34,983 nucleotides of DNA from an uncultured Clostridia bacterium (GTDB lineage Bacteria; Bacillota; Clostridia; Christensenellales; Borkfalkiaceae), in assembly GCA_930989535.1 (NCBI GenBank), contig CAKNLK010000023.1, positions 1 through 34,983 of the forward strand. Direction: 5' to 3'. Position 1 is the stretch's first letter. Every line of letters begins with the position of its first letter. A model generated the notes under the pieces. The model made no database searches, was not told the DNA's origin, and saw only the letters and a list, made by a program, of their open reading frames with translations. Both the position numbers and the translations under genes were made by a program. Below, in pieces: positions 1 through 7,539 of the stretch.

Positions 1-692
1 CACGCGAAGTTGAAGAGATGATTTGCGTTGCCAAGGGCCCCAACCACGGCCCCGCCCCCATCCCCGAAGAGGGCAAATGGGTTCAGGCAAAGGAAATCAA
101 GGACATTTCCGGCCTCACGCACGGCGTCGGCTGGTGCGCACCCCAGCAGGGTACCTGCAAGCTCACGCTCAACATCAAACAGGGCGTCATTCAGGAAGCG
201 CTCGTCGAAACCATCGGCTGCTCGGGCATGACCCATTCGGCGGCGATGGCGGCGGAAATCCTGCCCAAAAAGACCATCCTCGAAGCGCTCAACACCGACC
301 TCGTGTGCGACGCGATCAACACCGCAATGCGCGAACTGTTCCTGCAGATCGTGTACGGCCGCAGCCAGAGCGCCTTCTCCGACGACGGCCTCGTCATCGG
401 CGCGGGTCTGGAAGATCTGGGCAAGGGCAACCGCTCGCAGATCGGCACCATGTACTCCACCGCCGAAAAGGGCGTGCGCTACCTCGAAATGACGGACGGC
501 TATGTGCGCAGGATGGCGCTCGACAAGAACAATGAGGTCATCGGCTATGAGTTCGTGAACTTCGGCAGAATGATGGATTTCATCAAGGGCGGCATGGACG
601 CGAACGAAGCGCTGCAGAAGGCTACGGGGCACTACGGCAGGTTTACCGAGGCCGACGGGGCGGTCAAGTACATTGACCCCCGCAAACAGTAA
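1..692 (+). CDS. NifU-like iron-sulfur scaffold-type protein, partner of GGGtGRT protein (5'-partial)
   Basis: The reading frame is open to the left window edge, so the gene probably starts before base 1; the first in-window ATG (18) is likely internal because in-frame codons before it (R-E-V-E-E) continue without a stop. The protein resembles the NifU N-terminal/IscU-type scaffolds commonly annotated beside GGGtGRT genes: conserved cysteines occur in the GWCAPQQGTC segment and in the TIGCSGMTHSAAMA segment, where cluster ligands would be expected. It ends at 692; the stop codon overlaps an AAGGAGG ribosome binding site (691-697) for the next gene, so the two genes are co-transcribed. Fe-S scaffolding is inferred from the family and not shown here; this pair has no established biochemical role that I know of. 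Confidence 0.8.
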   Translation, partial: REVEEMICVAKGPNHGPAPIPEEGKWVQAKEIKDISGLTHGVGWCAPQQGTCKLTLNIKQGVIQEALVETIGCSGMTHSAAMAAEILPKKTILEALNTDLVCDAINTAMRELFLQIVYGRSQSAFSDDGLVIGAGLEDLGKGNRSQIGTMYSTAEKGVRYLEMTDGYVRRMALDKNNEVIGYEFVNFGRMMDFIKGGMDANEALQKATGHYGRFTEADGAVKYIDPRKQ

Positions 693-707
693 GGAGGTAC
701 ACGGACA

Positions 708-1712
708 ATGAGCATTACGTTCGAAGGTTACGAAAGAAGAATCGGCCAAATCCAGCCCGTTATGGACAAGTACGGGATTAAAGATTTCGAAGACGCAAGA
801 AAGATTTGCAACGACAAGGGCTTTGACCCCTATGACATCGTGAAAGGTATTCAGCCCATCGCGTTCGAGAACGCGGGCTGGGCGTACACCCTCGGCGCGG
901 CCATCGCCGTGAAGAAGGGCTGCAAGAAGGCTGCCGACGCGGCGGAAGCCATCGGCGAAGGCTTGCAGGCGTTCTGCATCCCCGGCTCGGTCGCCGACCA
1001 GCGCAAGGTCGGCCTCGGCCACGGCAACCTCGCGGCGATGCTGCTGCGCGAAGAGACGGAGTGCTTCTGCTTCCTCGCGGGGCATGAGTCGTTCGCGGCG
1101 GCGGAAGGCGCCATCGGCATCGCGAAGAACGCGAACAAAGTCCGCAAAAATCCCCTGCGCGTTATCCTGAACGGCTTGGGCAAGGACGCGGCGTACATCA
1201 TTTCGCGCATCAACGGCTTCACCTATGTGCAGACGAAGTACGACTACTATACCGGCAAAGTTACCATCGTGAAGGAAACCCCCTACTCGGACGGCGAGCG
1301 CGCCAAAGTGCGCTGCTACGGCACGGACGACGTGAACGAGGGCGTCGCCATCATGATTATGGAGAAAGTCGACGTTTCCATTACGGGCAACTCGACCAAC
1401 CCTACCCGCTTCCAGCACCCCGTTGCGGGCACCTATAAGAAGTGGGCTGTGGAAAACGGCAAGAAGTATTTCTCGGTCGCGTCGGGCGGCGGCACGGGCA
1501 GAACCCTCCACCCCGACAACATGGCGGCCGGCCCCGCGAGCTACGGCATGACGGATACGATGGGCCGTATGCACTCGGACGCGCAGTTCGCAGGTTCTTC
1601 CTCTGTTCCCGCGCACGTCGAGATGATGGGTCTGATCGGCGCCGGCAACAACCCGATGGTCGGCATGACCGTTGCTTGTGCCGTTGCTGTACAGGAAGGT
1701 ATGGCTAAGTAA
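708..1712 (+). CDS. GGGtGRT family protein
   Basis: This 334-residue protein contains the signature that names the family: SGGGTGRTLHPDNMAAGP near residues 261-278, followed by a glycine-rich C-terminus ending VACAVAVQEGMAK. Length and sequence fit the GGGtGRT family (Pfam PF14057), common in Clostridia, usually next to a NifU-like gene as here, and of unknown biochemical function. No signal peptide or membrane segment is visible, so it is probably cytosolic. The ATG lies 10 bases after a strong AAGGAGG that overlaps the upstream stop, so translation of the pair is linked. The last 15 codons are repeated downstream as part of a 114-bp tandem repeat (see 1667-1941). Identification is firm; function is open. 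Confidence 0.9.
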   Translation: MSITFEGYERRIGQIQPVMDKYGIKDFEDARKICNDKGFDPYDIVKGIQPIAFENAGWAYTLGAAIAVKKGCKKAADAAEAIGEGLQAFCIPGSVADQRKVGLGHGNLAAMLLREETECFCFLAGHESFAAAEGAIGIAKNANKVRKNPLRVILNGLGKDAAYIISRINGFTYVQTKYDYYTGKVTIVKETPYSDGERAKVRCYGTDDVNEGVAIMIMEKVDVSITGNSTNPTRFQHPVAGTYKKWAVENGKKYFSVASGGGTGRTLHPDNMAAGPASYGMTDTMGRMHSDAQFAGSSSVPAHVEMMGLIGAGNNPMVGMTVACAVAVQEGMAK

Positions 1713-1719
1713 GCAACTT

Positions 1720-1751
1720 AAAAAGGCTTTCGCTTCTGCGGAAGCCTTTTT
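1720..1751 (+). terminator. Intrinsic terminator of the GGGtGRT operon, copy 1
   Basis: Arms AAAAAGGCTT (1720-1729) and AAGCCTTTTT (1742-1751) pair perfectly and extend inward by three pairs (TCG/CGG), giving a 13-bp stem with loop CTTCTG and a T-run in the 3' arm. It starts eight bases after the stop codon. Confidence 0.85.
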
Positions 1752-1755
1752 CAAT

Positions 1756-1796
1756 GGCACAAGCAACATGGTCAATTCCCGACCGTTGCTTGTGCC
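1756..1796 (+). repeat. Long inverted repeat across the repeat junction, copy 1
   Basis: GGCACAAGCAAC (1756-1767) is the exact reverse complement of GTTGCTTGTGCC (1785-1796). The inner GGTC (1770-1773) and GACC (1781-1784) extend the stem after a two-base AT bulge. The right arm is a copy of GGGtGRT coding sequence (codons for V-A-C-A), so the left arm is an inverted copy of coding DNA. No U-run follows. Confidence 0.8.
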
Positions 1797-1833
1797 GTTG
1801 CTGTACAGGAAGGTATGGCTAAGTAAGCAACTT

Positions 1834-1865
1834 AAAAAGGCTTTCGCTTCTGCGGAAGCCTTTTT
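1834..1865 (+). terminator. Intrinsic terminator, copy 2
   Basis: Exact copy of the terminator at 1720-1751, displaced by 114 bp, with the same 13-bp stem and T-run. Confidence 0.8.
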
Positions 1866-1869
1866 AAAT

Positions 1870-1910
1870 GGCACAAGCAACATGGTCAATTCCCGACCGT
1901 TGCTTGTGCC
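1870..1910 (+). repeat. Long inverted repeat across the repeat junction, copy 2
   Basis: Same 12-bp arms as the structure at 1756-1796, displaced by 114 bp: left arm 1870-1881, right arm 1899-1910, inner GGTC/GACC after an AT bulge. Confidence 0.75.
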
Positions 1911-1941
1911 GTTGCCGTACAGGAAGGTATGGCTAAGTAAG

Positions 1942-1984
1942 CTCTCACAATTTGTTTTGAGCTGACAAAACAAATTGTCGAGAG
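1942..1984 (+). other. Strong hairpin after the tandem repeat
   Basis: CAATTTGTTTTG (1948-1959) pairs perfectly with CAAAACAAATTG (1966-1977) around loop AGCTGA; CTCTCA (1942-1947) and TCGAGAG extend the stem with one bulge. It has no T-run, so it may protect the mRNA 3' end or slow polymerase before the next terminator. Confidence 0.7.
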
Positions 1985-1988
1985 GAAA

Positions 1989-2031
1989 GGGAGAAACCAG
2001 CCGACAAGGCGGCGGTTTCTCCCTCTTTTTT
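1989..2031 (+). terminator. Final intrinsic terminator after the repeat array
   Basis: GGGAGAAACC (1989-1998) pairs with GGTTTCTCCC (2014-2023), followed by TCTTTTTT. A classic terminator. With the two copies upstream, the operon end has three terminators in series. Confidence 0.85.
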
Positions 2032-2039
2032 GCCCTTTT

Positions 2040-2510
2040 AAGGGCACACCTCTTTTTCTCTCACTTTCCTCGTGCAAAGGCACTGCAGTCTAACGAAGTT
2101 AATTTTGCGAAGCGACCGCTTGCGGGCATTTATGCAAAATTGACGAAGTTGCGCGATAACTTTGTTATCGCTATGTCGAGATTTTTAAGGCTGCCGCCCT
2201 CGGCTTGCAATTTTTAAGGGCTTTAATCAATTATATAATTGCAAGCCTTCACCCGCTTATTTGGTTTGCTCTATTATTAAACGGGCAAAAAATTCCCCCT
2301 CTTCCCAAAAGCAAAGGTGTTTGCAAATTGGGGTGCGCTGCGCAAAAGCGTGGTTTTGCTTGCGCGAATAATTATTCAATGCCGCAATTCACTCTTTCCT
2401 CATAAGCCGCAAGCATGCGGCAATTTGAGTGCGCCTTCCGAAAAGCGCGGTTTTCGGACGCGCTTTTGATTATTGCAATACAGCCGAATAATATTCAAAC
2501 TGCCCGCTCT
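2040..2510. other. Gene-free, hairpin-rich intergenic stretch
   Basis: I see no credible gene here. The stretch is full of short inverted repeats: ATTTTGC/GCAAAAT (2102-2108, 2134-2140), GCGATAAC-ttt-GTTATCGC (2153-2171), GGCTTGCAATT/AATTGCAAGCC (2202-2212, 2237-2247), GCCGCA-agca-TGCGGC (about 2407-2422) and CCGAAAA-gcgcgg-TTTTCGG (about 2448-2467). Two segments near 2333-2385 and 2430-2485 resemble each other (GTGCGC, then AAAAGCG, then GGTTTT, then ATTATT), suggesting an old degenerate tandem repeat of roughly 100 bp. Confidence 0.6.
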
Positions 2511-2516
2511 AAAATA

Positions 2517-2530
2517 CGAACAAATGTTTG
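2517..2530 (+). promoter_or_regulatory. LexA-type SOS box
   Basis: CGAACAAATGTTTG matches the Bacillota LexA consensus CGAAC-RNRY-GTTYC at every position except the last. It overlaps the -35 hexamer of the promoter that drives a putative DNA-repair operon, the expected place for a repressor site. Confidence 0.7.
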
Positions 2531-2556
2531 ACTTTTGCTTCAAAAAGGGATATACT
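2528..2556 (+). promoter_or_regulatory. Sigma-A promoter of the radical SAM repair operon
   Basis: TTGACT (2528-2533), a 17-bp spacer and TATACT (2551-2556) place the transcript start near 2563. A possible TTG start at 2535 lies inside this promoter, which fixes the real start codon downstream at 2589. Confidence 0.8.
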
Positions 2557-2588
2557 TACAGTATACAGAATTTGCGGAGGCGCGGGCC

Positions 2589-3962
2589 ATGATTGACGCG
2601 GAGAGACTGAAAATATTGACGGAGAGCGCAAAATACGACGTATCCTGCTCCTCTTCCGGCTCGGCGCGCGCAAACCGCAAGGGCGGCATCGGAAACGCCG
2701 CGCCCGCGGGGATATGCCACTCGTTCACGCCGGACGGGCGGTGCATTTCTCTTTTGAAAATCCTCCTAAGCAACAAGTGCGCCTATAACTGCCTCTACTG
2801 CCCCAACCGCGCGGAAGCGGACGTGCCGCGCGCCTCCGCCACGCCCGACGAAATCTGCGAGCTGACCATCGCCTTTTACAAGCGCAACTACATCGAGGGG
2901 CTGTTCCTCTCCTCCGCGGTGGACGGTTCGCCCGATTCCACGATGGAGCGCATGCTCGAAACGGTCATTAAGCTGCGCAAGGTGTATAATTTTAACGGCT
3001 ACATCCACCTGAAAGGCATTCCGAAGGCGGACAGGCTGCTCACCTTCCGCGCGGCGCAGTACGTCGACCGCATGAGCTATAACGTGGAACTCCCCTCCGA
3101 GCACAGCTTAAAGCTCCTCGCGCCGCAAAAGAGCAAGGAGAGCGTGCTTTTGCCCATGCGGGAGCTTGCGGCGGGCAAACGGGCGCTCGCCGAGGAAAAA
3201 TCCAAGAAAAAGCCGCGCTTTCTCCCCGCGGGGCAGACGACACAGATGATTGTGGGCGCCTCCCCCGAAGCGGACGGGCAGATTTTGCGTTTAAGCCAGG
3301 CGATGTACCGCAAATTTTCCTTAAAACGCGTCTATTTTTCCGCCTATATCCCCGTGGTGAAACATTCCCTTTTGCCCGACAAGACGGCGGGGCTGCTGCG
3401 AGAACACCGGCTGTACCAGGCGGACTGGCTGATGCGCTTTTACGGGTTTTCCGCCGAAGAAATAGCGGGCGAGGGGGATAACCTGCCCGAGGAATACGAC
3501 CCGAAGTGCGCCTGGGCGCTGCGGCATATGGAGCTGTTCCCCGTAGAAATCAACCGCGCTCCCCTCGAAATGCTCCTGCGCGTGCCCGGCATCGGCACGC
3601 TCGGGGCGTATAAAATCGTCAGGGCGCGGAAGTTTGCGGCGCTCGGGTTCGACGACCTAGCCAAAATGCGCATCGTTTTAAAGCGCGCGAAGCACTTTAT
3701 TACCTGCGGCGGCAAATTTTACGGGGCGGACAACGCGGCGACGGTAAAGGCGCTGCTCGCCCTGGAAGCGCGCGGGGAGCGGTACGAGCAGCTTTCCCTG
3801 TTTTCGGGCGAAGGTGCGGTTCTGCCCATGCCCGACGCGCAGGAAAACAGCGAAGTGCGAAGCGGAACCGAGAAGCGCGGGGCGGAAGCGCGCGCGCAGG
3901 AACGGTTTGCCCTGCTCTCCACCGCCGCCAATGCCGAAAGCGCGAGGACGGGACAGCTATGA
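2589..3962 (+). CDS. Putative DNA modification/repair radical SAM protein (TIGR03916-like)
   Basis: The 457-residue protein has a radical SAM CxxxCxxC cluster motif (Cys64, Cys68, Cys71, in NKCAYNCLYCPNR), which binds a [4Fe-4S] cluster and S-adenosylmethionine. Further on, about residues 325-345, a helix-hairpin-helix element (LLRVPGIGTLGAYKIV) suggests non-specific DNA binding. This layout fits TIGR03916, a family found paired with TIGR03915 and often with uracil-DNA-glycosylase-like domains; its reaction is unknown. The ATG at 2589 follows GGAGG (2576-2580) by 8 bases. The stop overlaps the next start as ATGA. The C-terminal tail after about residue 400 is low-complexity and charged. A LexA box in the promoter supports a damage-response role. 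Confidence 0.88.
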   Translation: MIDAERLKILTESAKYDVSCSSSGSARANRKGGIGNAAPAGICHSFTPDGRCISLLKILLSNKCAYNCLYCPNRAEADVPRASATPDEICELTIAFYKRNYIEGLFLSSAVDGSPDSTMERMLETVIKLRKVYNFNGYIHLKGIPKADRLLTFRAAQYVDRMSYNVELPSEHSLKLLAPQKSKESVLLPMRELAAGKRALAEEKSKKKPRFLPAGQTTQMIVGASPEADGQILRLSQAMYRKFSLKRVYFSAYIPVVKHSLLPDKTAGLLREHRLYQADWLMRFYGFSAEEIAGEGDNLPEEYDPKCAWALRHMELFPVEINRAPLEMLLRVPGIGTLGAYKIVRARKFAALGFDDLAKMRIVLKRAKHFITCGGKFYGADNAATVKALLALEARGERYEQLSLFSGEGAVLPMPDAQENSEVRSGTEKRGAEARAQERFALLSTAANAESARTGQL

Positions 3963-4696
3963 ACATCTACATCACCGACGGCACGACCGATTGTTTTTAC
4001 ACCGCGGTTTTTGCCGCCTGCACGGACAGAGACTGCATCGTGACGAGCGCAAAGGACTTTCAGCTCCCCTTGGGCGCACGGCTCGTTGAGGTCGCGACGG
4101 ACGAAGAAAAGTGCGGACGCGTGCGGAAAAAGCTGCGCGCAATCGACGGGGGCGCGCTCCGTGAAATTTCCCTTATCCTGCGCCGCGGCTGCGCGGAGCG
4201 GGAGATGCTGGCGCTGCGCTATATCCGCCTGCTCATCGAAAAAAATGCGCCCGTGCGCGGCATGCTCTCCCACCCCGCCGTGCTCGAAGCGCGCGATGCG
4301 ATTAAAAAAGTTACCGGAGAAGCGCACAATTTTACCGGATTTTTGCGCTTTATGGAGGGAGAAAACGGCGTCTTTTACGCCCCCTTTTCTCCCGACAACG
4401 ACATCCTCGACCTCATTCTGCCCCATTTCCTGCGGCGGCTCGCGAATCAGCCCTTTGTAATCCACGACGTCACCCGCCGCAAAGCGGCGCTGTACAATAC
4501 GCGCGACTGCGTGATTGCGGACACGGACGAACGGGTGAGCGTGGCGCTCTCCGAATACGAACAGGGATTCCAAAACCTGTGGAAGGAGTACTATCGCTCC
4601 GTCAACATCGCCCAGCGCCCGCACGAAAAACAGATGAAGGGATATATGCCCGTGCGCTATTGGAAATTTATGCCCGAAAAACAGGATACAAACTAA
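3959..4696 (+). CDS. TIGR03915-like DNA metabolism protein, partner of the radical SAM protein
   Basis: This 245-residue protein starts within the stop of the radical SAM gene (ATGA, 4-base overlap), so the two are translationally coupled. Sequence and context match TIGR03915 (SAM_7_link), the obligate neighbour of TIGR03916. In many bacteria this protein is fused to a uracil-DNA-glycosylase-like domain; here it stops with the linker protein alone and no glycosylase gene follows in the window. No catalytic motif is apparent to me. It probably acts with the radical SAM protein on damaged or modified DNA, but this is inferred from family pairing. Confidence 0.82.
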   Translation: MNIYITDGTTDCFYTAVFAACTDRDCIVTSAKDFQLPLGARLVEVATDEEKCGRVRKKLRAIDGGALREISLILRRGCAEREMLALRYIRLLIEKNAPVRGMLSHPAVLEARDAIKKVTGEAHNFTGFLRFMEGENGVFYAPFSPDNDILDLILPHFLRRLANQPFVIHDVTRRKAALYNTRDCVIADTDERVSVALSEYEQGFQNLWKEYYRSVNIAQRPHEKQMKGYMPVRYWKFMPEKQDTN

Positions 4697-4741
4697 AAGC
4701 GGATACCCGCCGCATTTTCTGCGACAGCGTATCCGCTTTTT
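4695..4741. terminator. Bidirectional terminator between convergent genes
   Basis: AAAAGCGGATAC (4695-4706) pairs with GTATCCGCTTTT (4729-4740). It has a T-run on both strands and can end both the rightward repair operon and the leftward hydrolase gene. Confidence 0.85.
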
Positions 4742-4772
4742 CTGTGCCGTTTTGAGCGGCGGCATGTCCGAT

Positions 4773-5624
4773 TTATCCCTTGCGCACCGCAAACCCGTGT
4801 TCCGCCAAAAATTCCTGCGACAGCTCAATCCAATGCGCGTTGTGCCCGCTAATCGGCGCGGAAGGTTCGTCGCACCACGACGTTTCGATATTGCACAGAG
4901 ACATGCCGTGGCAGCCCTTTTCAAAGATGTGCAATTCCGCCGTCACGCCCGCCCTGCGCAACGCGGAATAGAGCAGCAACGCGTTTTCCGGCGGCACGGC
5001 TTCGTCCTCCGAAGTCGACCAGATGAAACTGTGCGGTGCGTTCGGGCGCACATTCTTCTCCAAAGAATACTCCTCCGCCCGTACCTTGTCCCCGCAAAAG
5101 TTGATAAAGCTGCCCGCATGGGTGTACCGCTCGTCGCTCGTGATGACGGGGTAGGCAAAGATAGATGCGTCGGGGCGGATAGCCTCGCACGCCTCTTTGC
5201 CGAACGCCTGCACAAGCGCAGCGTCGTCCCACCGCAGGGAAATGCACCCGCACAGGTGCCCGCCCGCGGAAAAGCCGACGGCGGCGATATGCTGCCCGTC
5301 CAAATCGAGCGCGGCGGCTTCCCGGCGCAAATACAGCATCGCCATGCCCGCCTGTAAAATCTGCGCGGGATAGTGCTCGGGCGCGACGCTGTAATCGAGC
5401 GTAAAGCAGTCGAACCCCGCGCCGAAATAGCGGAGCGCGACCGGTTCCCCCTCCCTGTCGGATACCATCGCATACCCGCCGCCCGGAATTACGAGGAGCG
5501 CGGGGCGTATTTTTTTATCCGAACTGACCAACTGCCCGTGGCGGTATGCGGTGAGATACCCGCCCTTCGCACCGCCGCGCGGGATATGAAAATATTCGTA
5601 CAAGTCGATTGTTTCGACGACCAT
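4773..5624 (-). CDS. Alpha/beta hydrolase (BD-FAE/esterase-like)
   Basis: A 283-residue cytosolic alpha/beta hydrolase. Visible elements are the oxyanion-hole segment VIPGGGY (residues 45-51), the nucleophile elbow GFSAGG with Ser119, a probable acid Asp207 in SEDEAVPPENA, and His239 in KGCHGMS. This arrangement fits the alpha/beta hydrolase fold-3 / BD-FAE group, which includes acetyl-xylan and other carbohydrate esterases; the substrate cannot be read from sequence. The ATG follows a GGAGG about 12 bases upstream, somewhat far. It is a single-gene unit with its own promoter (5660-5688) and shares a terminator with the convergent operon. Confidence 0.85.
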   Translation of the reverse strand: MVVETIDLYEYFHIPRGGAKGGYLTAYRHGQLVSSDKKIRPALLVIPGGGYAMVSDREGEPVALRYFGAGFDCFTLDYSVAPEHYPAQILQAGMAMLYLRREAAALDLDGQHIAAVGFSAGGHLCGCISLRWDDAALVQAFGKEACEAIRPDASIFAYPVITSDERYTHAGSFINFCGDKVRAEEYSLEKNVRPNAPHSFIWSTSEDEAVPPENALLLYSALRRAGVTAELHIFEKGCHGMSLCNIETSWCDEPSAPISGHNAHWIELSQEFLAEHGFAVRKG

Positions 5625-5659
5625 CTTTGCAGCAGACCTCCGCTTTTGATTTCCCCTCC

Positions 5660-5688
5660 ATTGTAGGGCAAAAGCGGAAAAAAGTCAA
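5660..5688 (-). promoter_or_regulatory. Promoter of the alpha/beta hydrolase gene
   Basis: Read on the minus strand: TTGACT (5688-5683), a 17-bp spacer, TACAAT (5665-5660). The predicted start is near 5653, giving a short leader. Confidence 0.7.
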
Positions 5689-5726
5689 TCGTGCGGGCGT
5701 ATCCGGAGCGCCGTTTTCCGCAGAAA

Positions 5727-5751
5727 CTTTCCGCCCGCGCGGCGGGGAAAG
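5727..5751 (-). terminator. Probable terminator of the PRC-barrel gene
   Basis: CTTTCC (5727-5732) and GGAAAG (5746-5751) flank a GC-rich inner stem immediately after the stop; on the minus strand it is followed by GTTTC, a weak U-run. Confidence 0.5.
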
Positions 5752-5752
5752 C

Positions 5753-6070
5753 TCATTCGTATTCGCCGAAGTCGCGCCGCTCTTCGCCCGGCGGGCAGGC
5801 AAACCCGCCCGGCCGTTTGCCGGGGCGCTCGGGGCGGAGCCCCTTCAAATCGACCAGCACGACGTCCGCGCCGATTTTCACCACGTTTTTGAGGGAAATG
5901 AAGAGGTCGTTATTCTTAAAAAAATGGAATCCGCGCTTGCCCGGCACGACGATTCCGTATACCTTCCCCTCGGGGAAGGAGAACACGATGTCGCAGGTGC
6001 GGCCGAGGTTCCGCCCGTCCGTAATATTGACCACGTCCTTGCATTTCAACTCTCTGTACGATGTATCCAT
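5753..6070 (-). CDS. YlmC/YmxH-type PRC-barrel sporulation protein
   Basis: This 105-residue protein has the PRC-barrel pattern of the YlmC/YmxH family: the start MDTSYRELKCKDVVNI, then DGRNLG, and a VYGIVVPG strand, with a proline- and glycine-rich tail. Family members are small cytosolic proteins of Bacillota annotated with sporulation; their molecular role is unclear. In many Clostridia the gene lies next to sigG; here sigG is about 2.8 kb away on the other strand. The ATG follows GGGAGG by 10 bases. Family assignment is good, function uncertain. Confidence 0.82.
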   Translation of the reverse strand: MDTSYRELKCKDVVNITDGRNLGRTCDIVFSFPEGKVYGIVVPGKRGFHFFKNNDLFISLKNVVKIGADVVLVDLKGLRPERPGKRPGGFACPPGEERRDFGEYE

Positions 6071-6228
6071 ATAGCTCGAGCCTCCCTCGGCGGGGCAAGC
6101 CCGCCTTGCAATACCGAAGCGGAATAACGCGGGGCGCAGAAAGGCAACGCGGGCGCCAATGCGCCCTGCATTGCCCCGCGCAGCCGGCCCGGATTACGCC
6201 GCTGTGCTATTATCCTATGCGGCGGCGC

Positions 6229-6267
6229 GAAAAAAGGTGCGGAATTTCGACAAAATTCCGCACCTTT
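6229..6267 (-). terminator. Terminator of rhaA
   Basis: GGTGCGGAATTT (6236-6247) and AAATTCCGCACC (6253-6264) pair perfectly. On the minus strand the 3' arm runs into TTTTTT, the right polarity for rhaA. Confidence 0.85.
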
Positions 6268-6288
6268 GCTGCATTTATTTTGTTTGGA

Positions 6289-7539
6289 TTACTTTCTGTC
6301 TTTCAAAACTTTCTTCTCGTAATCGCGCACCTTTTCGAACCAATCGGCGCCGGCGAAGCCGCCGCGGCGCAGATATTCGTCCCAAATATCGCCGTACGGG
6401 AGCGTCTTCATCTCCTCCTGCAACACCATCTGTTCGGTGAAGTTCGCGGCGTCCTGCATCGCTTTCAGCTCCGTGCTCGGCTGCAAGAGCGCGAAGAGCA
6501 GCGCCTTTTGCACGTTCCTCTCACCGACAACCCATGCGGAGATGCGGTTGATGCTCGCGTCGAAGTAGTCGAGGCCAATCATCACCTTGTCCGTCGCGTT
6601 GTTGCGGACGATTTCCTTGCAGATTTCCTTCAGCTCGTCCTCCAGGATTACGACGTGGTCGCTGTCCCAGCGGACGCCGCGGGTGACGTGCAGAGCGACT
6701 TTATCGTAGAACGCCAGGAGGGAGGGAATTTTATCGGAGACGACTTCGGTCGGATGATAGTGACCGTTGTCGAGCAGGCAGCAGATGCCGCGCGTCGCCG
6801 CGTAGTTCTGATAGAACTCGTTGTTGCCGACGGTGTAGCTCTCCACGCCGATGCCGAACACCTTGCTCTCCACCGCGACGATAACCTTCTTTTTATCGTA
6901 CGGAACGGAAAGGATTTCGTCCAGCGAATCTTTCAGGCGCAGGCGGGGCGTGAGGCGGTCGGCGGGCACGTCTTTCAGCCCGTCGGGAATCCAGATGTTC
7001 ACCAAGCAGTGCGAATTCATCTCGTCCGCGAAATACTCGGCGATTTTCAGGCAAGCCTGGCAGTGGCGAATCCAGAATTTGCGCACCGATTCATCGGGGT
7101 GGGAAAGCGTCAAACCGTCTTTGACCATCGGGTGCGAGAAGCAGGTCGGATTGAAATCGATGCCGTCCAAGCCGATTTTCTTGGCGAATTCCACCCAGGG
7201 AGCGAAGTGCTCGGGGCGATAGGCGTCGCGGTCGACTTTGCCCTTGTCCTTGCCCAAAAAGGCATAGCTCGCGTGCAGGTTGACGCGCTTTTTGCCCGCC
7301 ATCAGGGAGAAGGCGAGTTCGATGTCCGCCATCAATTCCTCGGGGGTGCGGGCGCGGCCGGGGTAATTGCCCGTCGTCTGGATGCCGCCGCTCGCGGCAC
7401 CGGCGCCGTCAAACCCGACGACGTCGTCGCCCTGCCAGCAATGCACGGAAACGGGAATGCCCGCGAGGGTATCCAGCGCCTTTTCGGTATCTACGCCGTA
7501 TTTCGCGAACATCTCTTTTGCCTGTTCGTATCTGTTCAT
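6289..7539 (-). CDS. rhaA: L-rhamnose isomerase
   Basis: The 416-residue protein matches RhaA along its whole length (family usual length about 420). It converts L-rhamnose to L-rhamnulose in the cytosol, a metal-dependent TIM-barrel isomerase. Recognisable segments are ALDTLAGIPVSVHCWQGDDV near the N-terminus, HPMVKDGLTLSHPDE, VAVESKVFGIGVESYTVG, LDNGHYHPTEVVSDKI, RGVRWDSDHVV, and LDYFDASINRISAWVVGERN. The ATG follows GGAGG by 8 bases. It is transcribed divergently from an AraC regulator, which probably controls it. No rhamnulokinase, aldolase or transporter gene lies in the window, so the rest of the pathway must be elsewhere. Confidence 0.95.
   Translation of the reverse strand: MNRYEQAKEMFAKYGVDTEKALDTLAGIPVSVHCWQGDDVVGFDGAGAASGGIQTTGNYPGRARTPEELMADIELAFSLMAGKKRVNLHASYAFLGKDKGKVDRDAYRPEHFAPWVEFAKKIGLDGIDFNPTCFSHPMVKDGLTLSHPDESVRKFWIRHCQACLKIAEYFADEMNSHCLVNIWIPDGLKDVPADRLTPRLRLKDSLDEILSVPYDKKKVIVAVESKVFGIGVESYTVGNNEFYQNYAATRGICCLLDNGHYHPTEVVSDKIPSLLAFYDKVALHVTRGVRWDSDHVVILEDELKEICKEIVRNNATDKVMIGLDYFDASINRISAWVVGERNVQKALLFALLQPSTELKAMQDAANFTEQMVLQEEMKTLPYGDIWDEYLRRGGFAGADWFEKVRDYEKKVLKDRK

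Larger units (their letters stand above)
1667..1941 (+). repeat. 114-bp tandem repeat of gene end plus terminator (2.4 copies)
   Basis: Copies begin at 1668, 1782 and 1896 with a period of exactly 114 bp. Copies 1 and 2 differ by one base (C at 1752 versus A at 1866); copy 3 stops after the TAAG at about 1941 and differs by one base in the coding part (GCC for GCT, synonymous). Each full unit holds the last 15 codons of the GGGtGRT gene, its stop, an intrinsic terminator and the left arm of a second hairpin whose right arm is the start of the next unit. Near identity points to recent amplification or to an assembly artefact. Confidence 0.9.

Noticed and set aside
1667-1941. CRISPR-like array
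   Set aside because: Units are contiguous 114-bp tandem copies with no short repeat-spacer alternation and no cas genes nearby.
1672-1965. 97-residue reading frame through the tandem repeat
   Set aside because: It has repeated peptides only because the DNA is repeated and runs in another frame over the gene end and terminators.
2535-2588. Upstream TTG start for the radical SAM gene
   Set aside because: It lies between the -35 and -10 of the promoter and would not be in the transcript; the ATG at 2589 has a good GGAGG.
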